A stretch of DNA of 34,894 bases from Methanoperedens sp049303315 (GTDB taxonomy: Archaea; Halobacteriota; Methanosarcinia; Methanosarcinales; Methanoperedenaceae). Location: NCBI GenBank assembly GCA_049303315.1, contig JBAQMZ010000012.1, positions 1 to 34,894 on the forward strand, given 5' to 3'. A model generated the notes under the pieces. The model was given only the letters and a program-made list of their open reading frames with translations, was not told where the DNA came from and did no database searches. The position numbers and the translations under genes were made by a program. Below, one piece after another: positions 12,466 to 20,183 of the stretch; within the stretch, counting starts at the first letter, position 1; each line of letters begins with the position of its first letter.

Positions 12466-12684
12466 ATGGGTAAAAAAGGTGATAAAGCGGGTGATAAAAT
12501 TATAGACCTTTTTGGAGTTTTTGCGATTGCTATTGTTGTTATTTATGCTGGATTTTCGATTGTTGATTCATTAATTAAGACTGTTCCTCTTTGGATTCAA
12601 GTTATTTTTGGAGGTTTACTTGTTGCTTTTGTGTATGCTATAAGAGAAGAAGTCATTGAATATATTAAGAATATTGGGAAATAA
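12466..12684 (+). CDS. Small membrane protein with two transmembrane segments
   Basis: 72 residues: a Lys/Gly-rich cytoplasmic start (MGKKGDKAGDKI), two hydrophobic helices (FGVFAIAIVVIYAGFSIV and WIQVIFGGLLVAFVYAI) joined by a short loop, and a charged tail. AAAGGTGATTT precedes the ATG and a TATA-like GATTTATATAAG lies further upstream. There are no family or catalytic motifs. It lies at the start of an AT-rich patch between core genes and is convergent with the small zinc protein at 12712. Confidence 0.6.
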   Translation: MGKKGDKAGDKIIDLFGVFAIAIVVIYAGFSIVDSLIKTVPLWIQVIFGGLLVAFVYAIREEVIEYIKNIGK

Positions 12685-12711
12685 ACTCGCAAAAGCAGGG
12701 TCAGTTCATTA

Positions 12712-12912
12712 TCAAACTCTAATGTATCCTTTATTACAGTTATTAGGACAGGGTATATCACCCCATATAAAGTCATATACCGTTCCCCTTCCTTTACATG
12801 TCCCACACTTTTTAAGCTCTCTTCTCGGCTTTTTAGTACTCCGTTCCCCTCTCGACGATTTACTAACCTTTGTAATGTTTACATTAACTACATTTTTGTT
12901 AACATTAGCCAT
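12712..12912 (-). CDS. Small basic zinc-knuckle protein
   Basis: 66 residues. The first half is basic and Ser/Lys-rich with no clear fold. The second half has CGTCKGRGTVYDF and then CPNNCNKGYIRV, a pair of CxxC(x)G-type motifs like one half of the DnaJ zinc-binding domain. Such knuckles hold one zinc and often bind RNA or protein. The function is unknown. It is transcribed away from the membrane protein at 13106 and towards the one at 12466. Confidence 0.55.
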   Translation of the reverse strand: MANVNKNVVNVNITKVSKSSRGERSTKKPRRELKKCGTCKGRGTVYDFIWGDIPCPNNCNKGYIRV

Positions 12913-13105
12913 ATGTTTTACAATACCCTATGAACATATAAATTTTTTGATATTGATGCTGCGTCCATCAAAGATGAAAGTTAAAAGCATCATTTTTCTA
13001 AATAATTAGCATGTAAATAAAATTGTAAAAGATAATGACGCATATGCTATTTTATCGACCTCTCGCGTTTCACTAAATTTTTAAGTTTTCGGCACCATTT
13101 AATTG

Positions 13106-13480
13106 TCAACTTAATGCCCTAAAAACTGCAATAGTTATTAATAGACCTACACTGATAATTATATTCACTAAAAATCCACGCCACCAATAATCATCGAAAT
13201 ATTTAATATCCTCTGCTTTATGGAATGCGTATCTTACGATTTTACTAGTAGCATATCCTACAAGAAAAGGAATGAATAATGATGCCAGAAATCCACCAAT
13301 AAATGCTCCGATTGCTTCAGGTATTTCAAGAACTTCCGGTATTTTAGTGCTCGTAAAATCTCTAAGAGCTAAATTATAAGCCAGCAAATTAAAAAAAACA
13401 GAAAATGCGCCAATGATAACAAATATAAACAACGCAACATACGACCATCTGTGTTCCTTAAAATTCCAGATTATTTCCAT
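13106..13480 (-). CDS. Membrane protein of unknown function
   Basis: 124 residues with three hydrophobic segments: WSYVALFIFVIIGAFSVFF near residue 12, AIGAFIGGFLASLFIPFLVGY near 57, and FLVNIIISVGLLITIAVF at the C-terminus. A short charged loop with KAEDIKYFDDYWWR sits before the last helix. No family is recognised. It stands alone on the minus strand in an AT-rich patch. The 250 bases beyond its start (13481-13732) show nothing definable except the promoter of the next gene. Confidence 0.55.
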   Translation of the reverse strand: MEIIWNFKEHRWSYVALFIFVIIGAFSVFFNLLAYNLALRDFTSTKIPEVLEIPEAIGAFIGGFLASLFIPFLVGYATSKIVRYAFHKAEDIKYFDDYWWRGFLVNIIISVGLLITIAVFRALS

Positions 13481-13732
13481 ATCATATCACTACGTTTTTA
13501 AAAATACACTTTATACTATATAAAAATATACTTCAATTTAAAAAATTACTGATGGTATTTTGAGCGGCTGCCGGACGTACCTTAGATCTACATTGAGTTT
13601 GAGCCAAAAACGACTCTATTTCTATTTGCGGACTTTATCAATCGAAGTCCATTCAATCTTCTCGAAAGAAATATATACTGTATTTACCTTAGAAATAAGA
13701 AATGGATATAATAGATAGGCGGGCTTGATACA

Positions 13733-14788
13733 ATGGGAACATTGGATAGATATCCAGATTGGAAAGACATTGATAATGAAAAAATTCATAGCTCCCATAT
13801 GTGTTATTTCTGCGAAAAAATAGAAAATATTCCATTTAAGTGTCCGCATTGTAACAAATATTTTTGTGCAAAACATCATTTACCTGAATCACATAATTGT
13901 ATTGGAAATTTTAGAAATTTCAATAATGGTAGCTGGTTTAAGAATAAACGTAGGGAAAAGATTTTATGGGATTGGACTCCGAAAAAAGTTCATGAAAGTC
14001 ATAAGTCTCCGTACATAAAGACTCCTCATTTTACTCAAAAAACAAAAATTAGTCATCGATCAATTAAAAGATGGCTTTCTAATATATTAATTTTGATTAT
14101 AGTGCTTGGTTTAGTAATCGTGTTTGCACTAATGGTTTATAGCTCAGTTAACGGTAAAGACAAAGGAATAACTGAAAATAGTCCTGCGACATTAGGTAAT
14201 ATTACAGAATCCATAAATAATTTTAAATCCTTTATTCATACAATAAATGAAAATTACGGAAACGGAAATTCATCGGATAGAATCTTACAAGATTTAAATG
14301 TTAAACAGTCAGAGATAAATTCATCTAAATTAGAACTCCGGATTCATGAATTAATAAATAAACAGAGACAAAATAATGGTGTGGTTGAACTTAGTTTTGA
14401 TTCAAAACTTGAAGTTATTGCTCAAAAACATAGTCAAGATATGGCTTCTAACAATTTTTTTGAGCATATCAATCTTAAGGGCGAAGACCCTACACGGAGA
14501 GGGGCAGATATAGGATATATCTGTAGAAAAGATTATGGTTCTTATTATACAAATGGAATTGCAGAGAACTTATTTCAAAATAATTTGTATGATTCAGTAA
14601 CATACTATAATGGGATACCTGTTTATAATTGGAATAGTTTTGAAGAAATTGCTCAATCCACGGTAAATGGATGGATGAATAGCCCAGGACATAGACAAAA
14701 TATCTTGAAACCTACATACGACAGAGAAGGGATAGGTATAGCAATCTCCTCTGATGATAAAGTGTTAATAACGGAAGACTTTTGTTGA
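13733..14788 (+). CDS. AN1 zinc finger - transmembrane - CAP domain protein
   Basis: 351 residues. Residues 24-56 form an AN1-type zinc finger (CYFC, CPHC, FCAKHH, then SHNC: eight zinc ligands). Residues about 111-132 are a single hydrophobic helix (LSNILILIIVLGLVIVFALMVY). After a Ser/Asn-rich linker, residues about 204-350 are a CAP/SCP-like domain: LINKQRQNNGVVELSFDSKLEVIAQKHSQDMA, FFEHIN, and GWMNSPGHRQNIL. The zinc finger should face the cytoplasm and the CAP domain the outside. AN1-containing membrane proteins occur in several archaea; the CAP domain may bind or cleave cell-surface material. It runs alone, with low GC content. Confidence 0.8.
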   Translation: MGTLDRYPDWKDIDNEKIHSSHMCYFCEKIENIPFKCPHCNKYFCAKHHLPESHNCIGNFRNFNNGSWFKNKRREKILWDWTPKKVHESHKSPYIKTPHFTQKTKISHRSIKRWLSNILILIIVLGLVIVFALMVYSSVNGKDKGITENSPATLGNITESINNFKSFIHTINENYGNGNSSDRILQDLNVKQSEINSSKLELRIHELINKQRQNNGVVELSFDSKLEVIAQKHSQDMASNNFFEHINLKGEDPTRRGADIGYICRKDYGSYYTNGIAENLFQNNLYDSVTYYNGIPVYNWNSFEEIAQSTVNGWMNSPGHRQNILKPTYDREGIGIAISSDDKVLITEDFC

Positions 14789-14898
14789 TTTCTTGATAAT
14801 CCATTACGATAATGGGTTATTAAGTTGCGATATAAAGTGTCAATAGTGGTCTAAATTTTTATAGGTTCTTATGCAGAATATAAAAAATGTTGCAAAAA

Positions 14899-16425
14899 TT
14901 AAACCTTGTCCCTTAAAAGCTGGTTGATTGCAGCCACAAGCGCTTCCACCGATGCCATTACAATATCCTCATTCGTGGCCCGCGCTGAAACCGCCCTTCC
15001 TTTTTCATCCTCGACACCTATTATTACTTCTGCAAGGGCATCCGAACCGCCTGTTATAGCCTCTATCCTGAAATCGCGCAATTTGACATTATAGTCCCCG
15101 AGGAGACTTGTTACCGTATTGAGCGCCGCATCTACCGGCCCCACGCCGATATGAGCCCCTATACGCTCTTTTCCGTTCACAATCGCTTTTACGGTCGCAG
15201 TCGGGGTTATAATATTGCCAGTCATGACCGACACTTCCTTCAGGATGATAGCCTGCTCGCCTTTTGAAGTGCTGCCCATTATTGATTCTGCAATCGCATA
15301 CAGGTCGGCATCAGTAACGCGTTTTCCCTTGTCGCCTATATCTTTCAGGCGCTTCATTATAGCGTTTAGCTGCTCGTCCGTGGGATGGAGGCCGGCGAAT
15401 TCAAGAGACTGTTTTACTGCATGCTTGCCTGCATGTTTACCGAGTACGATGCGCCTCCTGTGACCCACCATCTCAGGCGTCATGACCCCGGGTTCGAAAG
15501 TATCAGTTCTCACCAGAACGCCGTGCGTGTGAATGCCGGACTCGTGGGCAAAAGCGTTCTCCCCTACAATCGGCATTGTCGGCGGCATACGGACTTTGGT
15601 CAGCCTTTCCACCAGATGCGAGGTCTCGACAAGATACTGGGTTTTGATGTTTGTCTTTGCGCCGTACAGTGCGTGCAATCCCATAACGGTCTCTGCGAGG
15701 TCGGCATTTCCTGCGCGTTCCCCGAGACCGTTTATCGTGACCTGCACCTGGCTTGCACCCGCTTCGACAGCGGCGAGGCTGTTTGCTACCGCAAGTCCGA
15801 AATCGTTGTGGCAGTGCACATCAATCGGTATTTTCACGTTTGAGGCAATCTCACCGATGAGTTTAATCATAGCGGAAGGCACGCACACGCCCACCGTATC
15901 GGGCACATTAATAATATCGCAATGCGCAGATTCTACACCTTTATAGATATTGAGCAGGTAATCAATATCTGTCCTTGTGGCATCCATGGCAGAGAACATG
16001 CATTTAACGCCGTGGTCTTTTATGTATTCCACCGCGTCTATCGCCATTTTGTAGACTTCATCCCTGCTCTTCTTTATGGTGCTTATCCGCTGGACATCGG
16101 ATGTGGAGACGAAAGTATGCACCATGTCCACATCGCAGTCAAGGCACGTATCTATGTCTGATTTTATGACCCGTGCCAATCCGCATACCTGTAAATTCAG
16201 CCCCAAGCCGGCTATTCTCTTTACTGATGTTTTCTCTCCGTCTGAAGACATCGGGAAACCGGCTTCAATGATATCAACACCCAGTTTATCGAGCTGCTGC
16301 GCAATGAGGAGTTTCTCATCGTGGGTAAGCGATACCCCTGGAGTCTGTTCCCCGTCGCGAAGTGTAGTATCAAAAATACTTATTTTTTTGTTCCTAAGCG
16401 ATTCAATTGTGTAAAAGACGATCCC
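14899..16425 (-). CDS. leuA: 2-isopropylmalate synthase-type enzyme (LeuA/CimA family)
   Basis: The open frame extends from a stop at 16426-16428 to 14899, about 508 codons. The first ATG in frame (16251) would remove the catalytic strand, yet the sequence upstream reads IFDTTLRDGEQTPGVSL in frame, the metal- and substrate-binding start of the family. Further motifs are VHCHNDFGLAVANS, NGLGERAGNADL and GENAFAHESGIHTHG; the C-terminal regulatory domain is complete (VGPVDAALNTV). It condenses acetyl-CoA with a 2-oxoacid; the HTFVSTS region favours isopropylmalate synthase over citramalate synthase, but this is not certain. No ATG, GTG or TTG lies in frame before the motif. An out-of-frame ATG at 16438 suggests a frameshift or a rare start. 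Confidence 0.85.
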   Translation of the reverse strand, partial: GIVFYTIESLRNKKISIFDTTLRDGEQTPGVSLTHDEKLLIAQQLDKLGVDIIEAGFPMSSDGEKTSVKRIAGLGLNLQVCGLARVIKSDIDTCLDCDVDMVHTFVSTSDVQRISTIKKSRDEVYKMAIDAVEYIKDHGVKCMFSAMDATRTDIDYLLNIYKGVESAHCDIINVPDTVGVCVPSAMIKLIGEIASNVKIPIDVHCHNDFGLAVANSLAAVEAGASQVQVTINGLGERAGNADLAETVMGLHALYGAKTNIKTQYLVETSHLVERLTKVRMPPTMPIVGENAFAHESGIHTHGVLVRTDTFEPGVMTPEMVGHRRRIVLGKHAGKHAVKQSLEFAGLHPTDEQLNAIMKRLKDIGDKGKRVTDADLYAIAESIMGSTSKGEQAIILKEVSVMTGNIITPTATVKAIVNGKERIGAHIGVGPVDAALNTVTSLLGDYNVKLRDFRIEAITGGSDALAEVIIGVEDEKGRAVSARATNEDIVMASVEALVAAINQLLRDKV

Positions 16426-16587
16426 TCACGTTTGTCATGGTTATCGTATCTCAATAGCGTTTTATTGTATAAAGGCTTTTTCTATGATTGTCCAAACAAT
16501 TATTATTATATTATATTTAACAATCAAATTGTAGAAAAGTATATATATTATAAAAGAAGATTTTTAGAATAACCCAGGGGCATTACG

Positions 16588-16908
16588 ATGGAGTCGCTAA
16601 AACTTAGAATAAAAAGACGCCTTGAGACATATCTGGAGCTTGATATCGATGGTATCAGGAAATCTATAATAGATATATTGCTCAAATTAAAAAAAGTGAC
16701 AGTTGACCTGCTTTACAATGAACTCAGCCGCAAATTTAAAGTTTCCTATAGCGCGGTAGCTTCAACATTGGGATATATCCATTCCAAACTCGGGATTCTT
16801 CATGCTTATAAGGAATCCTATAAAACGCCAATTGTATATTCATTGAAAGAGGAATATATAGATATAATAAAAAACGCATTGAATAAAAGCACTGTTAATC
16901 CATCATAG
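16588..16908 (+). CDS. DUF2551-like winged-helix protein
   Basis: 106 residues. The core reads as a winged helix: helix DGIRKSIIDILLKLKKVTVDLLYNEL, then FKVSYSAVASTLGYIHSKLGIL, and a wing with TPIVYSLKEEY. It matches what I recall of the archaeal DUF2551 family, which is found in Methanosarcinales relatives. A transcriptional role is likely but untested. A TATA-like AAGTATATATATTATAAAAG lies 40-50 bases upstream and CAGGGGC sits before the ATG. It is divergent from the leuA gene and its last 14 bases overlap the convergent HD gene. Confidence 0.7.
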   Translation: MESLKLRIKRRLETYLELDIDGIRKSIIDILLKLKKVTVDLLYNELSRKFKVSYSAVASTLGYIHSKLGILHAYKESYKTPIVYSLKEEYIDIIKNALNKSTVNPS

Positions 16909-17443
16909 AATTAATTTCGTTATTTAGTTCTATGAACCTGTGGATTATTTTCTTATCAATCTTTTTTTTCTTTAAATTTCTGACCATCTCATCCGCGGTC
17001 CCCATCTTATTTCCAAAAACAAGATTATCCGCGTGCGCGACTATTTTCTCTTCAATCGTAACAGGCATGTAATCCTTTTTGGGAATTCCAAGACCCACCG
17101 CTTCTTCTTTTGGGATTCCGGCGCCTATATGCCGTTCTATAATATTCACTAATTTATCACCCAGCCCATTTTCAACCGCTATCGCCGCGCCGGCAACCGC
17201 ATGTCCTATACCATGCGTTTTTGACCTCCCGATGTCGTGAAGCAGTCCCCCCAGATAGACTGCATCCATATCGATATCTATTGACTGCCCTTTTTTCCCT
17301 GCGCTTTTTCTGATATTAATTGCAATTTGCCGGGCATATTTAGCCACAGTTTTGCAGTGCTCTATCACATCGGGTGAACACCCTGAACTTATAAGAAGCG
17401 CTATAGCGTCTTTTTCTTTCAGGTTTTGACGGGAATCGCTCAT
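16895..17443 (-). CDS. HD-domain (HDIG) metal-dependent phosphohydrolase
   Basis: 182 residues. HD-domain motifs are visible: His near residue 29 (EHCKTVAKYARQIA), LGGLLHDIGRSKTHGIGHAVAGA with the His-Asp pair, and later IERHIGAG and AHADNLVFG. It resembles the archaeal TIGR00295 HDIG group. Such enzymes hydrolyse phosphate esters of nucleotides; the substrate is unknown here. It is the last gene of the trm56 - ATP-grasp - tfe - HD operon, its ATG directly following the tfe stop with no gap. The C-terminal 14 bases overlap the convergent DUF2551-like gene. Confidence 0.82.
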   Translation of the reverse strand: MSDSRQNLKEKDAIALLISSGCSPDVIEHCKTVAKYARQIAINIRKSAGKKGQSIDIDMDAVYLGGLLHDIGRSKTHGIGHAVAGAAIAVENGLGDKLVNIIERHIGAGIPKEEAVGLGIPKKDYMPVTIEEKIVAHADNLVFGNKMGTADEMVRNLKKKKIDKKIIHRFIELNNEINSMMD

Positions 17444-18034
17444 TTAAGCTGAAGCGCTTGATATCGTTTCTTCAATCTGGTTGATTCTTTGTTTCAGGGC
17501 TTTAATAACAGGTTCATTTTCCTGGTATTTTAATTCCCCGCCGCAGATAGGGCATTTGAATTCCAGTTCAGCCGCCGTTTCAAAAAGAAATCGCCCATCC
17601 TGTTTTTCACATACATAAAATATTTTATCTTCCTCAAATTCAAGTTTTGTCTTAAGATTTTTTAGAAGTTTTTTGGATTCAAGTTCAAGCTGGTTGTTTA
17701 AATTTGACAGGTCAAGCTGCCATAAATAAGTCAGCCATCCGCTGTCCGTATCCCTTTCCCTGCGATAGATTGCAAGCCTGTTCTCATATAGGATGAACAG
17801 CGTACGCCTTACAATATTCAATAATACGCCCGTCGCCTGGGCGATTTTTTCATCCGTGACTTCACCTTCGGGCATATTCGCCACGACTTTAAACCCTTCT
17901 TCGCCGACGAGATTTATGAGATAGCCTTTAATAACCGGATCATCTAAATCAACCAAAAATATCACCATCTTATTCTTGTTTTTATATGACTTTAAACTTC
18001 CGTCCTGAAAAGTTTTTAATTTTCTCTTTTTCAC
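17444..18034 (-). CDS. tfe: Transcription factor E alpha subunit (TFE)
   Basis: 196 residues from a GTG at 18034, which overlaps the upstream stop (GTGA) and has AGGAG six bases before it. The usual TFE start would be near Met23 or the DLDDPVIKGYL segment, so this form has about 25 extra basic residues. The winged helix (VIKGYLINLVGEEGFKVV...EGEVTDEKIAQATGVLLNIVRRTLFILYENRLA) and the linker RDTDSGWLTYLWQLD are typical of TFE, which helps TBP and TFB open promoters. The C-terminal zinc ribbon has CPIC (161, 164) but only one Cys (142) at the first knuckle, so one of four ligands is missing. Confidence 0.88.
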   Translation of the reverse strand: MKKRKLKTFQDGSLKSYKNKNKMVIFLVDLDDPVIKGYLINLVGEEGFKVVANMPEGEVTDEKIAQATGVLLNIVRRTLFILYENRLAIYRRERDTDSGWLTYLWQLDLSNLNNQLELESKKLLKNLKTKLEFEEDKIFYVCEKQDGRFLFETAAELEFKCPICGGELKYQENEPVIKALKQRINQIEETISSASA

Positions 18035-19128
18035 AACATACTCCTGAGAGCGTTCGAGGATTTAACGACCTTTTCCAGAGCAGCCGAATGGGTCCTGGCG
18101 GTTGCGAGCATTGTCGATACCGGCTCATCCTGTGAAACGACCGTTCCCGGTCGCGGTACATCGGCTGCTCTCCCCTTTTCCATGCATCCTTTAAGCGTAT
18201 CTGAGACCTTTTGGCTTATCACGGTTTCCTTATCTGCATAAACAATGGACTTGGCTGCAAAACATACAGATTCTCTTATTCCGGGAAGTTCCCCTGAAAA
18301 GGATTTAACATGCGCATCGAAAATGTTTATTCCAAATGCCGGCTCCACAGTATCCAGGCTGCCCTGGAAACGCGGATTTACCTCGATGACCACTATGCCT
18401 TTTTCTGTCAGGATAAAATCCACGCCGTTTGAACCCACAAACCCGAATTCAAGAGCAATCTGTTTTGCATATTGTATCATTTCATCATTGAATTTTGAAT
18501 GGAAAGGAGTTACATTGCCGCAATAAGCAAAAGGCAGCCCGGTCAACCAGGGAACGCCTATTAACTGTTCATTCAGCGCAACCACAACGGCATCCTCTCC
18601 GCTGCTTATTACGGATGCGCTGCAGGGTATCCCTTCAATATATTCCTGTGCTATGAATTCACGGGCATCGTTTCTCCCTTTAAAAACAGACAATTCTTCC
18701 TCGTTTCTTAAGACAATGTTCCGCATCCCACCCGAACCTGATTTTGGCTTTATCATCAGCGGAAATCCAAGTTCATGGGCTTTGTCCATTGATTCGGTTT
18801 CAGGATGGGGGATATCCATTGACAAAAGCTTCCCGGGAAGCTTTGATTTGTCGCTGACCTCTTCCATTACTGCCGGCGGGTTGTTCAAGGTGTTCTTGAA
18901 TTTTAATTTCTCATATCCCGGTCCCAGAATCACGGCATCGGCCTCACCAAAAGTTCTCGCTAATCCTTGCAATTCATTTTCCTGGCTGGTTTTGAAAAGC
19001 AGGGATTTATCAGAGCAGTTGCATGTGTCCACATCTCCAAAACGGTCAAGAGTAAAAACCGTGTATCCGGCTTTCTTTGCCGAACATACGATACTGCGGG
19101 CGCTGTTGGCTATAACCAGCACTTTCAT
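18031..19128 (-). CDS. ATP-grasp family carboxylate-amine ligase
   Basis: 365 residues. N-terminal nucleotide-binding-like region (VLVIANSARSIVCSAKKAGYTVFTLDRFGDVDT), then an ATP-grasp core: PLMIKPKSGSGGMRN (the Lys and Gly-rich loop), AQEYIEGIPCSASVIS, and the metal-binding GVDFILTEKGIVVIEVNPRFQGSLDT with Glu and Asn. It fits the COG2232-like group of predicted ATP-dependent carboligases. The substrate is unknown. It overlaps trm56 by four bases (ATGA) and tfe by four (GTGA), so it is a middle member of a tightly coupled operon. In related archaea I recall such a gene next to tfe. Confidence 0.8.
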   Translation of the reverse strand: MKVLVIANSARSIVCSAKKAGYTVFTLDRFGDVDTCNCSDKSLLFKTSQENELQGLARTFGEADAVILGPGYEKLKFKNTLNNPPAVMEEVSDKSKLPGKLLSMDIPHPETESMDKAHELGFPLMIKPKSGSGGMRNIVLRNEEELSVFKGRNDAREFIAQEYIEGIPCSASVISSGEDAVVVALNEQLIGVPWLTGLPFAYCGNVTPFHSKFNDEMIQYAKQIALEFGFVGSNGVDFILTEKGIVVIEVNPRFQGSLDTVEPAFGINIFDAHVKSFSGELPGIRESVCFAAKSIVYADKETVISQKVSDTLKGCMEKGRAADVPRPGTVVSQDEPVSTMLATARTHSAALEKVVKSSNALRSML

Positions 19129-19658
19129 TTGCTTATTACCTCTTTCCCTCTTTTTTTGGGAACAATCTCAATCTCGCCCCCTGTAAATTGCGTTTTCAAG
19201 GCGTCCTTACCCTCTATCGCCATAAGCCTGTCAAGAACAATGGCAAGCGCTGCGACCTCGGAGTGCGGCTGGTTTCCCACAGCCACGTTCCAGTCTGCAA
19301 GCTCGTACATCTCAGGCGGAACTTTCTCTGCGCCGACTACAATCATAAGATTCCCTGCATCCGCCGCTATTTGCGGAATCGCATCCGGGAGATTGACGCC
19401 GTACATGGTCAGATGCAGCACTTTCCCGCCTGCTTCTTTCCATTTTTTAATCTCGCTTTTCCAGCTTGCAATCCTTCTTACATAGAACGAGCCGCCCCAC
19501 CTTGCTGCTGCCTCATCCAGGCTTTTCTCGATGCCGCTGTCGTCTGAATCAAGAAGCATGCCTTCTGCTCCCAGAGCGCGCGCCGTGAGTGCAACATGGG
19601 TGGTTATCCTCTGGTCCCTCTGGATGCGGTGGCCGAGACGGAGTATTGTAATTCGCAT
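19125..19658 (-). CDS. trm56: tRNA (cytidine(56)-2'-O)-methyltransferase (aTrm56)
   Basis: 177 residues from the ATG at 19658, which begins MRITILRLGHR, the usual family start. An ATG at 19679 is too close to the TATA-like ATTTAAAT and would add seven residues. It is a SPOUT-fold enzyme that methylates the ribose of C56 in the T-loop of tRNA. Visible are LRLGHRIQRDQRITTHVALTARALGA at the N-terminus, the knot residues LMIVVGAEKVPPEMYELADWNVAVGNQPHSEVAALAIVLDRL and a basic tail. It is the first gene of the operon with the ATP-grasp, tfe and HD genes, and is divergent from cfbA. Confidence 0.92.
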   Translation of the reverse strand: MRITILRLGHRIQRDQRITTHVALTARALGAEGMLLDSDDSGIEKSLDEAAARWGGSFYVRRIASWKSEIKKWKEAGGKVLHLTMYGVNLPDAIPQIAADAGNLMIVVGAEKVPPEMYELADWNVAVGNQPHSEVAALAIVLDRLMAIEGKDALKTQFTGGEIEIVPKKRGKEVISK

Positions 19659-19778
19659 AGGTTTGACGTGAATATACATGCGGGCATTTAAATTGATGCC
19701 CTAAAGCCAATCAAAAGTGTTATATGAAGCCACCACCATAAAAAACCATTCAATTATCACGATTAAACGAGGAATTTT

Positions 19779-20183
19779 ATGAGCGAAAAAATTGGAATAC
19801 TGGCACTCGGGCATGGAAGCAAACTCCCCTATAACAAAGACGTGGTGACAGGGGTTGCCGGGCTTATCGCGAAGAAATACAGGAATGTGGTCGTCAGGAC
19901 CGGTTTTATGAATATGAACAATCCTACAATGAAGGAAGGGCTTGACGCTTTTAAAGGTACTGGCGTGACCACTATCGTGGCCGTCCCTATTTTCCTGGCG
20001 CATGGCGTTCATACCACGGAAGACATACCCCAGATTCTTGGCGTAAGCCGCGAGGACAGGAGAACCACGATTAAATTGGATGGCAGGGATGTAACGCTTG
20101 TATATTCGGAACCGCTCGGCGTTGATGAACTGGTCGCTGAACTGGCATTCAAGAGGGCAAAGGAAGCCCTTTCATCGAATTGA
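19779..20183 (+). CDS. cfbA: Sirohydrochlorin nickel/cobalt chelatase CfbA (CbiX-S)
   Basis: 134 residues, the size of the short archaeal CbiX/CfbA type that works as a homodimer. It inserts nickel into sirohydrochlorin, the first committed step of coenzyme F430 synthesis. Metal-binding residues are visible: LALGHGSKLPYNKD with His12, and VPIFLAHGVHTTEDIP with His75 and His78. It overlaps cfbE by one base (TGATG), so the two F430 genes are co-transcribed. With cfbE it places this organism among those with methyl-coenzyme M reductase. Confidence 0.92.
   Translation: MSEKIGILALGHGSKLPYNKDVVTGVAGLIAKKYRNVVVRTGFMNMNNPTMKEGLDAFKGTGVTTIVAVPIFLAHGVHTTEDIPQILGVSREDRRTTIKLDGRDVTLVYSEPLGVDELVAELAFKRAKEALSSN

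Noticed and set aside
12316..13586. Possible direct repeat ACGTACCTAGAT / ACGTACCTTAGAT bordering an AT-rich patch
   Set aside because: Only 12 of 13 bases match and nothing else supports an integration site, so chance cannot be excluded.
16076..16572. Plus-strand frames opposite the leuA start region
   Set aside because: The minus strand encodes the conserved IFDTTLRDGEQTPG motif here, so the plus-strand frames are shadows.
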